DNA of 58,978 bases from Nitrospirota bacterium (GCA_026387575.1 JAPLLK010000064.1:1-58978); one strand, 5' to 3'; positions 20,985 to 31,240 are shown, counted from the first letter of the stretch. The notes: generated from the sequence alone by a model not told the origin. Translations and numbers: made by a program.

Positions 20985-21386
20985 ATGCGGGCTAAGACAC
21001 CTCCGTTTTGTCTGCTTCTCTGTATTGCGCTTTTATCTTCAGGCTGTGCGAGCGTCTTGTTAACAGGCGCAAGCGGCGGTGTTGCATATACAGTTACAAA
21101 TGTCGCATATAAGACTGCGACTTTCCCATTTGAACAGGTAGAAGGAGCAGTACATGCAGCTTTGAAAAGGATGGGGATAAAAGAGGCAGGAAAGAAAAAA
21201 ATAGAAAACGGCGTGGAGATTTCAGCGACAACCGATAGATTGAAGATTTATATAGAGCTTGAAAGAATTACGAACAAGACAACAAAGATAAGCGTTAATG
21301 CTAAGAAAAATGTTGTTTTGAAAGACAGTGCAACAGCAACAGAGATAATAGAGCAGATTGAAACGATTCTGGAAGGAAGAAAATAA
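20985..21386 (+). CDS. DUF3568-like lipoprotein
   Basis: Lipobox LLSSGCASVL; TGASGGVAYTVTNVAYKTATFPFEQV; start at internal ATG. Confidence 0.7.
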   Translation: MRAKTPPFCLLLCIALLSSGCASVLLTGASGGVAYTVTNVAYKTATFPFEQVEGAVHAALKRMGIKEAGKKKIENGVEISATTDRLKIYIELERITNKTTKISVNAKKNVVLKDSATATEIIEQIETILEGRK

Positions 21387-21404
21387 CACAACCGTCCCAA
21401 AACT

Positions 21405-22688
21405 CTACTTTATTACCTCCGCCCCCATATGCTCCCTCAGCGCTTCTGGAATCACAATGCTTCCGTCTTTCTGCTGGAAGTTTTCAAGGATGGCGACGAC
21501 TGTTCTTCCGATTGCAAGTGCAGAGCCGTTTAGAGTATGCACAAACTCAGTTCCCTTCTTTCCTTCACGCTTAAACCTGATATTCGCCCTTCTTGCCTGA
21601 AAATCCTCAAAATTAGAGCATGAGGAAATCTCCCTGTATCTCTGCTGGCCCGGGAGCCAGACCTCGATGTCATAAGTCTTTGCCGCCGAGAAACCAAGGT
21701 CGCCTGTGCAGAGCGCAATAACCCTGTATGGCAGGCCGAACCTTTGAAGAATGTCCTCTGCATCATTGGTGAGCTTCTCAAGCTCGCTGTATGAATCTTC
21801 AGGCTTCACGAATTTTACAATTTCAACTTTATTGAACTGGTGCTGCCTTATTAATCCCCTTGTGTCTTTTCCGTATGAGCCTGCCTCGCGCCTGAAGCAT
21901 GGAGTGTATGCGGTATAGTAAATCGGCAGATCACTCTCGTTCAGAATTTCATCTCGGTGAATATTTGTCACAGGAACCTCTGCTGTAGGAATAAGATAAA
22001 ACTCAGGGTCTGCTGTCCTGAACAGTTCCATCTCGAATTTCGGAAGCTGTCCTGTGCCTGTCATGGATTCGCGGTTAACAAGAAGCGGCGGCAATATCTC
22101 CTTGTATCCTTTAGATGTGTTCAGGTCAAGCATGAAATTCATCAGCGCCCTTTCAAGTTTTGCGCCCATGCCTTTCATCAATGAAAATCTTGCGCCTGCA
22201 ATCTTTGATGCCCTGTCAAAGTCAATTATGCCGTGCATCTCTGCGATGTCCCAGTGATTCAACGGAGGAAAATCTAATTCTTTTGGAGCGCCCCATTTTC
22301 GTATCTCAACATTTTCTGCCTCGTCTTTGCCAGCAGGGACTGATTCGTGAGGGATGTTAGGGATAATCAAAAGCTCATGCCTTGCTTCTTCTTCTAAAAC
22401 TTTCAGCCGCTCTTCTTTTTCCGTTATGAAGTCAGATATGTTTTTTGCTTCTGCTAAGATTGAAACCGCAGCCTTCTTCTCTCTTTTTAATATTGCAATC
22501 TCCTGCGAGATTTTATTCCTCTGCTCTCTTTTTTCTTCGATGAGCCTGAGAAGTTCTCTCCTTTCATTTTCTATTTTCAGAAACCTGTCAAGTATGGAGA
22601 GGTCATAGTTTCTCTTCCTGAGCGACTCTTCCACTCTTGCGGTATTCTCTCTCACAATCTTTACGTCAAGCATGTCTTCCCCTCGCAA
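21405..22688 (-). CDS. serS: Seryl-tRNA synthetase
   Basis: 427 aa; [22 protein letters not shown]-terminal coiled coil, class II motifs [43 protein letters not shown]. Confidence 0.98.
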   Translation of the reverse strand: MRGEDMLDVKIVRENTARVEESLRKRNYDLSILDRFLKIENERRELLRLIEEKREQRNKISQEIAILKREKKAAVSILAEAKNISDFITEKEERLKVLEEEARHELLIIPNIPHESVPAGKDEAENVEIRKWGAPKELDFPPLNHWDIAEMHGIIDFDRASKIAGARFSLMKGMGAKLERALMNFMLDLNTSKGYKEILPPLLVNRESMTGTGQLPKFEMELFRTADPEFYLIPTAEVPVTNIHRDEILNESDLPIYYTAYTPCFRREAGSYGKDTRGLIRQHQFNKVEIVKFVKPEDSYSELEKLTNDAEDILQRFGLPYRVIALCTGDLGFSAAKTYDIEVWLPGQQRYREISSCSNFEDFQARRANIRFKREGKKGTEFVHTLNGSALAIGRTVVAILENFQQKDGSIVIPEALREHMGAEVIK

Positions 22689-22890
22689 TGACAGTGTCTA
22701 ATTATTGTGTATAATATATCGTAATGAGACATAAAAGTGAAGCAGCGATTTTCCTGAGATTATTTTTAGAAAACAATTTTTCATTTAAAGGTCAAAAAAT
22801 TCTTGACAAAAATTTCATGTTACTGTAATTTATTTAACTTAAGAGAGCAATAAAGCTCTTTAGATTAAAATCTAACATGGAGGTAGAGGG

Positions 22891-23215
22891 TTGCATGCTT
22901 TAGGTAAACATTTATTAGTGGAGCTTAAGGATTGTGATCCTGAAATTCTCAAAAGCCTCGACAAGGTAAGAAATGCAATGGTCTCAGCGGCAAAAAAGGC
23001 CAAAGCAACCATCATATGCGGCTGTAGATATTTTTACCTGCGGCGATATTATTAAGCCCGAAGTTGCCGCTCAGTTTCTGATTGAAAAGTTCCGATGCAA
23101 AAATCCATCTGTTGTTGAGATGAAGCGCGGGATTCTCTCTCATTCAGGAGAGAGGCTGCCGTACAAGGTGAATTCTCCTGAACTAACTCTTGTAGCAGGC
23201 GGCAGGACTGTATAA
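22891..23215 (+). pseudogene. speD: S-adenosylmethionine decarboxylase proenzyme with internal frame-shifting deletion
   Basis: TTG start after GGAGG: MHALGKHLLVELKDCDPEILKSLDKVRNAMVSAAKKAKATII, then in another frame YAAVDIFTCGDIIKPEVAAQFLIEKFRCKNPSVVEMKRGIL. Confidence 0.88.
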
Positions 23216-23274
23216 CAAAAAGTTAGAAGTTTAAAGTTAAAAGTGAAAAATTGAAAACCTCTAATTTTTAATTC

Positions 23275-24030
23275 TCAATATATCCATCTCTTCTGCTTCA
23301 TTTCCCATGTCTTTGCATATTTCAGAAAAGTGTAATAGCTGTAAAGCACCGCAAGCACTAACCCGTGTCTGCCGTCCAGAAACCCGAATCTGAAAAAAAA
23401 CATCTTTATGAATGTAACCGGTGGGCGCACAAGAAAGTCCAGCATGTTAGGCACAACTCCGGTTTTTTTAAGTTCCTTTGCTGCAAGCGAGGAATAGATG
23501 TCCATCCGCTTTAAATAATCGGAGACAGAATTATACGTATAATGGACAAGTGGATTTTTAAGATACGATACGCTCCCATTGACAATTACCTTCTCGTGCA
23601 CTTCTCTATCTTCAACTTTACCTGCACTTTTCCTGAACAGCCTCAATGTATAATCAGGCCACCATCCTCCGTGTTTTATCCACCTGCCCATAAAAAAATT
23701 TTTCCTCGAGACATAAAACCCGTCATGGCTGTTTTCTTTTATTGCATTTATAACCTCTGCCTTTAATTCAGGCGTAAATCTCTCGTCAGCGTCAAGGATA
23801 AAAACCCACTGGACTTCGGCAAGGTCAACCGCCGCCTGTTTTTGCTTTGCATATCCCTTCCACTCTTTCTGTAATACCTTAGCTGTGTATTTCCTGCAGA
23901 TTTCAACAGTCCTGTCAGAACTGAATGAGTCAATGACAACTATTTCAGCGGCATCCTTTACGCTATCAAGGGCGGTTTCAATATTCGCCTCTTCATTTTT
24001 TGTTACGATTACAATTGATACGGGGATCAA
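23275..24030 (-). CDS. Family 2 glycosyltransferase (LPS core type)
   Basis: PVSIVIVTKNEEANIETALDSVKDAAEIVVIDSFSSDRTVEI, FILDADERFTPEL. Confidence 0.92.
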   Translation of the reverse strand: MIPVSIVIVTKNEEANIETALDSVKDAAEIVVIDSFSSDRTVEICRKYTAKVLQKEWKGYAKQKQAAVDLAEVQWVFILDADERFTPELKAEVINAIKENSHDGFYVSRKNFFMGRWIKHGGWWPDYTLRLFRKSAGKVEDREVHEKVIVNGSVSYLKNPLVHYTYNSVSDYLKRMDIYSSLAAKELKKTGVVPNMLDFLVRPPVTFIKMFFFRFGFLDGRHGLVLAVLYSYYTFLKYAKTWEMKQKRWIY

Positions 24031-24791
24031 TACCTTCCTCCTACCAACAGGGCATTTATAGAGCCTATGGCGACTTTTGTCTGGAGCTTCACAGGAATCC
24101 GCTTCTCATCGTCTGTCAGCCAGATATAGATGTCGCCTTTTTTATAAAAGATACCCTCTGATTTCATTAACGGCTTAATCAAGATTGTATCAACTGTGCC
24201 TGTCGGAAGCGTTACCTTTTCCTTTCTGAGCACCTGCACTTCAACATTCCAGACCTTCTTGCTGTCAACGATGGTTACGTAAACCGGCTCTCCGACAACA
24301 AGCTTCAGCGTCCTGAGATAATAGAAGCTCGACAGCGGGTCAAATATAAGAGAAGGTACATCAAAACTATGCTTTTCGTTATTGATATGGTCTATATATG
24401 TAACTTTATTGCCTGTGTTAAAAATTACCTCTTTGTCTCTTCTATGCCTGCCTTCTCTTATCCTGAGCCTATAATTGACAGGCTCTCCGACAAACATCAA
24501 TGAGGATTTTTTTGCGAGGATGCTTTCTACCCTGTCGTCAACAGTATAAAAAACAGAAACCCATTTAGCTGACTGCGCCGTAGAGATGATCTTCACGTCA
24601 TCGCCTGTTCTTGTTATCTCAAGAGTGGCTGTGCCTGCCTTGACGCCTGTCCATGTAAGCTCATATTCAAATTTTTCGGGAATGTTGAAGGATTCAGCAG
24701 TTTGCAGATTAATAAAAATCCCGACAAGAATAACTAAAACAAAAGAAGGAATTTGAACCCTTGAACCCTTGAACCCTTGAACCCTTGTCAT
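24027..24791 (-). CDS. DUF3108 domain protein
   Basis: FEYELTWTGVKAGTATLEI...SLIFDPLSSFYYLRTLKLVVGEPVYV...WLTDDEKRIPVKLQTKVAIGSINALL. Confidence 0.85.
   Translation of the reverse strand: MTRVQGFKGSRVQIPSFVLVILVGIFINLQTAESFNIPEKFEYELTWTGVKAGTATLEITRTGDDVKIISTAQSAKWVSVFYTVDDRVESILAKKSSLMFVGEPVNYRLRIREGRHRRDKEVIFNTGNKVTYIDHINNEKHSFDVPSLIFDPLSSFYYLRTLKLVVGEPVYVTIVDSKKVWNVEVQVLRKEKVTLPTGTVDTILIKPLMKSEGIFYKKGDIYIWLTDDEKRIPVKLQTKVAIGSINALLVGGRY
24753..24787. repeat. Tandem 8-bp repeat (TTGAACCC)x4 + TTG
   Basis: ttgaacccttgaacccttgaacccttgaacccttg at the 5' end of the DUF3108 ORF. Confidence 0.95.
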
Positions 24792-24807
24792 TATGGTATA
24801 TTAATCT

Positions 24808-25536
24808 ATGTTTGTTATTCCTGCAATAGATTTAAAAGGCGGACAATGCGTCAGACTCCTTCAGGGGAAAGAAGATGCTGTAACAATATATTCGGATGAC
24901 CCTGCATCAACAGCAAAGAGATGGGAGGAATCCGGGGCAAAACTCCTTCATGTTGTTGACCTTGACGGCGCATTCACAGGCAACCAGAAAAATCTTGACG
25001 CAATAATAAAGATAAGGCAATCTGTATCCATTGATATAGAGGTTGGCGGAGGGATAAGAGACATAAAAAAAATAGACGGCCTCGTCAGCATCGGTATTAA
25101 CAGAATAATACTCGGAACTGCAGTGATAGAGAACCCTTCTCTCCTGAAAGATGCCTGTGCTAAATATCCGGGCAGAATTCTTGCGGGCATTGATGCCAAA
25201 GACGGCAGGGCCGCAGTAAAAGGCTGGGTTGAGATTACTGGCACTAATGCAAAAGACCTTGCGCAGGAAATGGAAAAGGCCGGAGCAGCAGGCATAATAT
25301 ACACTGACATATCAAGAGACGGCATGCTTGCGGGCCCGAATATCCCAGCCATGAAAGAAATGGTTGAAACCGTCAGCATACCGATAATTGCATCCGGCGG
25401 CGTGTCTTCCATCAAAGACATAATATCTTTGAAGGAGATTAAGAATCTCTGGGGTGTGATAACAGGCAAGGCTATTTATTCCGGAGCAGTTGACTTGAAA
25501 GAGGCTATAAGGATTGCTCAGTCTTCCGGTTTTTGA
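24808..25536 (+). CDS. hisA: Phosphoribosylformimino-5-aminoimidazole carboxamide ribotide isomerase
   Basis: MFVIPAIDLKGGQCVRLLQGKEDAVTIYSDDP...HVVDLDGAF, IASGGVSSIKDI. Confidence 0.98.
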   Translation: MFVIPAIDLKGGQCVRLLQGKEDAVTIYSDDPASTAKRWEESGAKLLHVVDLDGAFTGNQKNLDAIIKIRQSVSIDIEVGGGIRDIKKIDGLVSIGINRIILGTAVIENPSLLKDACAKYPGRILAGIDAKDGRAAVKGWVEITGTNAKDLAQEMEKAGAAGIIYTDISRDGMLAGPNIPAMKEMVETVSIPIIASGGVSSIKDIISLKEIKNLWGVITGKAIYSGAVDLKEAIRIAQSSGF

Positions 25537-25572
25537 CAGCGCTTTTACGTCGGGGGTATAATCAATTTAACT

Positions 25573-27882
25573 ATGAAAGCACGGGCTGTTGTTTTTCTGC
25601 TAATCATTTCAGTCATAACCGGCGTATCTGTCGGCGGGTATTTTGCGTTTGCAAAAGGAATTCCTTCCATAGCAGAACTAAAACAGTACAAGCCTACGTC
25701 AGGCACCAAGATATACGCTGATGATGACACGCTTATTGGAGAACTCAAAGTCGAGAAAGGCATTTTTGTGCCTCTGAACAGGATCCCAAAACAGCTTATA
25801 GATGCGGTTATAGCTGTTGAAGATTCAAGGTTCTGGAATCATAAAGGCATAGATTACATTGCAATCGGCAGGGCTGTTTTAAAGGATATTCTCCACGCCG
25901 GACTTAAAGAAGGCGGCAGCACAATAACCCAGCAGCTCGCAAAGGTTGTGTTCCTCACCCCTGAGAAAACATTTAAAAGAAAGGTCAGGGAGGTATCGCT
26001 TGCAATAAAGATGGAAAAGAATCTTGATAAAAAAGAGATACTTGAGCTTTATCTGAACAAGATATATTTTGGCCATGGCGCATACGGCGTTGAAATGGCG
26101 TCGCGCGTATATTTCGGCAAATCAGTGGGAGAACTGACTCTGCCGGAGGCGGCAATGATAGCTGCGCTTATAAAGGCTCCCTCCACATACTCTCCTTATA
26201 ACAACCTCACAAAATCAAAGGAAAGGCAGGAGACAGTCCTTTTGCGGATGGAAGAAGAAGGATACATCAAAAGGTCTGAAAGGGAGAAGGCGGCAAAGCA
26301 GTCTCTTTATCTCTCAACGCTGAGAAGGGGCATAGAGGCAAATAATTATTTTATTGAGTATGTCAGGAAATATCTGGAGGAAAAATACGGCGAAGAGACT
26401 GTCTATAAGGGAGGGCTGAAGGTTTATACCACGCTTGACAGGGGAATGCAGGCTGCCGCGCAAAAAGCGCTTCAGGAAGGACTTAGAGAGCTTGACAAGA
26501 GAAGAGGGTGGCGCGGCCCTGTAGAGCATAAGGATATAGATGTTAAAAAAGAGATGGAGAGCAGAGATGTGTACAGCGCTGCTATCGGAGGCGGTGATGA
26601 CATAACATCAGGGCTTGTCCTTAAAGTGAGCGAAACTGAGGCTGTTATTAAGACAAGAGGGATTATCGGCAGGCTGTCAATAGCCGATGCCCAGTGGGCA
26701 GGCAATCTTCTGGATTCAAAAACAAAGAAAACCACAACGATAAAAGGATTTAATTTAACAAAGATACTCAGGCCCGGTGACATTGTTAAGGTAAAGATTA
26801 AAGGCACCAAAGGGAAAGAGGTCAGCCTTGCCCTTGAACAGGAACCTGAAGTGGAAGGCGCAGTTGTGGCAATTGAACAGAGGACAGGGTTTATAAGGAC
26901 AATTATCGGTGGCTATGATTACACCAAGAGCGAATTTAACCGCGCAATCTATGCAAAACGCCAGCCCGGCTCTGCCTTCAAGCCGATAATATATGCTGCT
27001 GCAATGGATAACGGGTTTACGCCTGCATCCATAATAAATGACGAGCCTGTCACATATAAAGGCGGGCCAAAGGGTGACTGGACACCTGAAAACTATGACC
27101 ACAAACATTACGGGCCTACAAGGCTTAGGGAGGCGCTTGCGTATTCAAGGAATGTTGTAACAGTAAAACTCGTGGACGCTATAGGGGTTGATAAAGTTAT
27201 AAAATTCACACAGAACCTCGGGCTTGAAGGCGATATCCCACATAACTTAAGCATTGCTCTTGGCAGTCTGAGCGTAACTCCGCTTGAACTATGCTCAGGC
27301 TACAGCGTATTTGCCAACAATGGACAAAGAATGAACCCCCTTGCAGTAAAATACATTACTGATTCAAAAGGGAAGATACTTGAAAGCAACGAACCTGAAG
27401 GAATGCAGGCGATAAGCAATCAGACGGCATTTCTCATAACATCAATGATGCAGGATGTAATAAATTATGGGACAGGGTGGAGAATAAAGGCTTTAGGCAA
27501 ACCTGTCGCTGGAAAGACAGGGACAACAAATGAGTACAGGGATGCATGGTTTGTTGGATATACAACAGGGATCACTGCGTCTGTATGGGTGGGGTTCGAC
27601 GATGTGAGGCCTCTCGGTTCTCAGGAAACAGGGGCAAGGGCGGCATCACCGATATGGCTAAACTTCATGAAGTATGCATCAAACATCGTAGAATCTTCTG
27701 ATTTCTCTGTGCCGGAAGGCATTGTAATGTATCCTATAGACCCGTCAACAGGGCTTCTATCAAAGGAAACCTTGTTAAAGGAATATTTTAAAGACGGCAC
27801 ACAGCCGACACAATTCTCCACTGCTCCGCCTTCTCCATCTGGAGTAGAGAGAAAGGGTGTGCCTAATCCTGATTTCGATTAA
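25573..27882 (+). CDS. Penicillin-binding protein 1A (bifunctional transglycosylase/transpeptidase)
   Basis: 769 aa; EDSRFWNHKGID, EGGSTITQQLAKVVFL, RQPGSAFKPIIY, AGKTGTTNEYRDAWFVGYT. Confidence 0.97.
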   Translation: MKARAVVFLLIISVITGVSVGGYFAFAKGIPSIAELKQYKPTSGTKIYADDDTLIGELKVEKGIFVPLNRIPKQLIDAVIAVEDSRFWNHKGIDYIAIGRAVLKDILHAGLKEGGSTITQQLAKVVFLTPEKTFKRKVREVSLAIKMEKNLDKKEILELYLNKIYFGHGAYGVEMASRVYFGKSVGELTLPEAAMIAALIKAPSTYSPYNNLTKSKERQETVLLRMEEEGYIKRSEREKAAKQSLYLSTLRRGIEANNYFIEYVRKYLEEKYGEETVYKGGLKVYTTLDRGMQAAAQKALQEGLRELDKRRGWRGPVEHKDIDVKKEMESRDVYSAAIGGGDDITSGLVLKVSETEAVIKTRGIIGRLSIADAQWAGNLLDSKTKKTTTIKGFNLTKILRPGDIVKVKIKGTKGKEVSLALEQEPEVEGAVVAIEQRTGFIRTIIGGYDYTKSEFNRAIYAKRQPGSAFKPIIYAAAMDNGFTPASIINDEPVTYKGGPKGDWTPENYDHKHYGPTRLREALAYSRNVVTVKLVDAIGVDKVIKFTQNLGLEGDIPHNLSIALGSLSVTPLELCSGYSVFANNGQRMNPLAVKYITDSKGKILESNEPEGMQAISNQTAFLITSMMQDVINYGTGWRIKALGKPVAGKTGTTNEYRDAWFVGYTTGITASVWVGFDDVRPLGSQETGARAASPIWLNFMKYASNIVESSDFSVPEGIVMYPIDPSTGLLSKETLLKEYFKDGTQPTQFSTAPPSPSGVERKGVPNPDFD

Positions 27883-27916
27883 CCCGGAAATGCAGTTCAT
27901 TCATTAGTTTTAATCC

Positions 27917-29293
27917 TTATATAAAAATCTTTCCGGGATTAAGAATATTCTTAGGGTCAAAGAGGTTTTTTATTCCTTTCATCAATTCAAGCTCATGTTT
28001 CTTTATCTCCATGCCGAGATACGGAGCCTTTGTAATCCCTATGCCGTGCTCTCCTGAGATAGTGCCTCCAAGGCTTAGCGTTACCTCAAATATCTCTCTT
28101 ATAAGAGACTCCGCCTTTTGGTATTTTTCAGCATCTTGTTTATCAAACATAATATTCACATGGATATTGCCGTCTCCTGCATGTCCGAAATTCACTATCT
28201 GTATGCCGCTTTCTTCGGAAAGCCTTCTCAGCTTTTTTAATATGTCAGGAATTTTATCTTTCGGCACAACAATATCTTCATTTATCTTTGTCTGGTTCAT
28301 ATGATAAAGCGCAGGCGATATTGAGCGTCTTGCCTCCCAGAGCTTATCACGTGCAGCTTCATCCTCTGCCATCTTTACATCCGCATTGAATGATTCGCAT
28401 ATCTCTATTATCCTTTCCGCCTGCTTTGTTATTGCTGATGGATGGCCGTCCAGCTCAATGAGAAGAAGCGCCTCAATGTTTCTCGGGATTCCAACAGGCT
28501 TGAAATTCTCTACTGCAGCGATTGTCCCTGCATCCATAAACTCAAGTGTTCGGGGTATTATTTTTGATGCTGTTATTTTCGCGACTGCTGAACCTGCTGC
28601 CTCAAGGTTATCAAACATTGCAAGCAGAGTGATGACATCTTCCGGCAAAGGAAGAATCCTGAGACGCACTTTTGTTATCACTGCAAGAGTGCCTTCTGAT
28701 CCTGTGAGTAATCTCGTAAGGTCATACCCTACAACCCCTTTTGTTGTCCTCACCCCTGTTGTTATCACATCGCTGCCAGGCAGTACTGCCTCTATCTCCA
28801 TCACATAATCCTTTGTGACACCGTACTTCAATGCCCTTGGGCCTCCGGCATTATTCGCCACGTTTCCCCCTATTGTGCAGAAATTCATGCTCGCGGGATC
28901 AGGCGGATAGAAAAATCCGAGATGCTCAAGATCACGCTGCAGCCTGCCGTTTATAATTCCAGGCTCAACAACAACATTGAGATTATTAGTATCAAGCTCT
29001 ATCAGTTTATTCATCTTCTCAAGGCTTAAGACAATGGAGCCGTTCAATGGAATGGAGCCTCCTGTCATGCCTGTGCCTGCGCCTCTCGGTGTAACAGAAA
29101 TCTCATTTTCAAAGGCATACTTCATCACCCTGACAACTTCTTCTGTGTTTTTTGGCCAGGCAACTGCCGAGGGACGGCTTTCAATTCCGGATGCGTCAAA
29201 GCCATAACAGATTAAATCCTCCGGTTCTGCAGATATCTTTATGTCAGGAAGGATATCTGTAATCTTGTTTTCCAAATGGTTATTATTTTTCAT
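27917..29293 (-). CDS. glcD: FAD-binding oxidoreductase, glycolate oxidase GlcD family
   Basis: 458 aa; TPRGAGTGMTGGSIPLNGSIVLSLEKMNKL, GEHGIGITKAPYL, NPGKIF. Confidence 0.92.
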   Translation of the reverse strand: MKNNNHLENKITDILPDIKISAEPEDLICYGFDASGIESRPSAVAWPKNTEEVVRVMKYAFENEISVTPRGAGTGMTGGSIPLNGSIVLSLEKMNKLIELDTNNLNVVVEPGIINGRLQRDLEHLGFFYPPDPASMNFCTIGGNVANNAGGPRALKYGVTKDYVMEIEAVLPGSDVITTGVRTTKGVVGYDLTRLLTGSEGTLAVITKVRLRILPLPEDVITLLAMFDNLEAAGSAVAKITASKIIPRTLEFMDAGTIAAVENFKPVGIPRNIEALLLIELDGHPSAITKQAERIIEICESFNADVKMAEDEAARDKLWEARRSISPALYHMNQTKINEDIVVPKDKIPDILKKLRRLSEESGIQIVNFGHAGDGNIHVNIMFDKQDAEKYQKAESLIREIFEVTLSLGGTISGEHGIGITKAPYLGMEIKKHELELMKGIKNLFDPKNILNPGKIFI

Positions 29294-29294
29294 C

Positions 29295-29876
29295 TTACTT
29301 TAAGATTTTCATTGTATTTAGATGGCACAATGCAAGCGCAAGCGCATCTGCGCTGTCTGCAGAAAGTTTGGTTTTCAGGCTCAGTATCTTTGAGACCATA
29401 CTCTGGACTTGATGTTTTTCTGCCCTTCCGTATCCTACTATTGCCTTCTTAACCTCAAGCGCGCTGTACTCGTAAACAGGAAGCCCTGAGGAAGCCGCTG
29501 CAACCAGCGCCGCGCCTCTTGCCTGTCCGAGGACAAGGGCAGCCTTTATGCTCTTTGCAAAAAAAACCTTTTCAATAGCAACTTCATGGGGGGAATATTC
29601 TCTTATAATGTCTGCAAGGTTGGAGTAAAGTTCTTTCAGCCTTACATTCAGCGGCTGCTTAGAAGGCAGCATGATCCTTCCCGATGCAATATAAATAGTA
29701 TCTGTAGCCTGAGATTGTCTGCTGTATACAGCAGACTGTTTACTGTCTGCTGATTTTATTATCCCGTAGCCGCAGACAATACTCCCGGGATCAATGCCGA
29801 GTATGATCCTTGGCCTATCTTTTTCTTGGCGCCTCAAAAAGTATCTCCTCCACCATCTGGCAGAGGACATGACCAA
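29295..29876 (-). CDS. ruvC: Holliday junction resolvase RuvC (true start probably downstream of the ORF start, which overlaps the SIS gene)
   Basis: IILGIDPGSIVCGYGII, VAIEKVFFAKSIKAALVLGQARG, LSADSADALALALCH. Confidence 0.94.
   Translation of the reverse strand: MVMSSARWWRRYFLRRQEKDRPRIILGIDPGSIVCGYGIIKSADSKQSAVYSRQSQATDTIYIASGRIMLPSKQPLNVRLKELYSNLADIIREYSPHEVAIEKVFFAKSIKAALVLGQARGAALVAAASSGLPVYEYSALEVKKAIVGYGRAEKHQVQSMVSKILSLKTKLSADSADALALALCHLNTMKILK
29716..29752. repeat. Palindromic short repeat inside ruvC
   Basis: tgtctgctgtatacagcagactgtttactgtctgctg. Confidence 0.75.
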
Positions 29877-30399
29877 GCGTTATGTGGGTTTCCTGAATTC
29901 TCGGGGTGTTATCAGAGGGGACAATAAACGCATATGTAGCCTTTGCTGCGAATTTCTCTCCTTTGACTCCGGTAAATGCTATGGACTTTATTTTCTTTTT
30001 CTTTGCCACATCCATCGCCTTAAGCACATTGGCTGCGCCTCCACTCGTGCTTATGGCAATAACAATGTCGCCTTCTTCTCCGAGCGCCTTAAGCTGCTTT
30101 GCAAACACATCAGAATAATCATAATCATTTGCAATAGAAGTAATGACTGCCATATCAGTATTAAGCGCAAGTGCCGGAAGGCTCGGCCTTTCCTTTTTGA
30201 ACCTGTTAACAAATTCAGCCGCTATATGAGAAGCGTCTGTTGAACTGCCGCCGTTGCCAAAGAGAATAAGTTTTTTGCCGTCGTTAAATGTGTCAGCTAT
30301 TGCTTTTGACACCTCAATTACAGCGTCAACGTTCTCTTTTATGAACTGTTCCTTGACCTTTATGCTTTCTTCAAATGCCTTTAAGATTTTTTCTTTCAT
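29815..30399 (-). CDS. gmhA: SIS-domain phosphoheptose isomerase (GmhA-like)
   Basis: GKKLILFGNGGSSTDASHIAAEFVNRFKKERPSLPALALNTDMAVITSIANDY. Confidence 0.93.
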   Translation of the reverse strand: MKEKILKAFEESIKVKEQFIKENVDAVIEVSKAIADTFNDGKKLILFGNGGSSTDASHIAAEFVNRFKKERPSLPALALNTDMAVITSIANDYDYSDVFAKQLKALGEEGDIVIAISTSGGAANVLKAMDVAKKKKIKSIAFTGVKGEKFAAKATYAFIVPSDNTPRIQETHITLGHVLCQMVEEILFEAPRKR

Positions 30400-30483
30400 A
30401 AGTGTATTGATAGAGTAATTTAATTATGCTTTACCTGTCAATTGATTTTTAGGGTAAAATATGAATAGCGGGTGTACCGAATC

Positions 30484-30912
30484 ATGAATATCCAGAGAAA
30501 CGGCCAGTTAACAGACAACATGGAAAGGGCGTCAAGACTGCGCGAGATATTTGAAATTCTCTGCGAACGTAACAAAGACATCCCCGTAATAGTTGAAGGG
30601 AAAAGAGATGCGCTTGCGCTCAGGGAACTGGGGCTTCAGGGAGAGATACTCACACTTCACAGCGGGCAGAGCATATACGACTTTTGCGAAGAGATATCGG
30701 AGAAGTTTCACCGTGTGATAATACTCCTTGACTGGGATGAAAAAGGAGAAAGTCTAAATAAAGCTCTATGCAGTCACCTGAATGGGCAGTGGGAAGAATT
30801 TTCGGCATTCAGGGAACTGCTAAAGATACTATGCCAGAAAGAAATCCAAGATATAGAGAGTATTCCGAAGCTCATCAGGAGACTTGAAGCAGATGAAACA
30901 GGTTGGCAGTAA
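30484..30912 (+). CDS. Small toprim-domain protein (UPF0292/RNase M5-like)
   Basis: IPVIVEGKRDALALRELGLQGEILTLHSG...RVIILLDWDEKGESL. Confidence 0.75.
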   Translation: MNIQRNGQLTDNMERASRLREIFEILCERNKDIPVIVEGKRDALALRELGLQGEILTLHSGQSIYDFCEEISEKFHRVIILLDWDEKGESLNKALCSHLNGQWEEFSAFRELLKILCQKEIQDIESIPKLIRRLEADETGWQ

Positions 30913-31240
30913 GGGAGAAGACCTCGCCGCTGAATTCCTCAAGGGCAGAGGGTATAGGATAATCGCAAGAAATTACAAGACTCCAATCGGCGAACTGGAT
31001 ATCATTGCAAAGGACGGAGAGATACTTGTGTTTGTTGAGGTCAAAACCCGCTCAAGCAATGCCTTCGGTTATCCATTTGAGGCCGTAGACTCACGGAAAA
31101 AACACAAACTGAAAAACCTCGCCCTGTTCTATCTTAAAAATCAGAAGAAGAACTGCGCTGCAAGATTTGATGTCATAAGCATTAGTTTAAGCGGGACAAA
31201 AAAAGAAATAGAATATATCAAGGATGCATTTGAGATATAG
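30893..31240 (+). CDS. YraN/UPF0102 family endonuclease-like protein
   Basis: GSKGEDLAAEFLKGRGYRIIARNYKTPIGELDIIAKDGEILVFVEVKTRSS. Confidence 0.95.
   Translation: MKQVGSKGEDLAAEFLKGRGYRIIARNYKTPIGELDIIAKDGEILVFVEVKTRSSNAFGYPFEAVDSRKKHKLKNLALFYLKNQKKNCAARFDVISISLSGTKKEIEYIKDAFEI

Noticed and set aside
22973-23215. 80-aa ORF MQWSQRQKRPKQPS... as an independent gene
   Set aside because: It is the C-terminal part of speD in a shifted frame; its first residues come from reading the N-terminal part out of frame.
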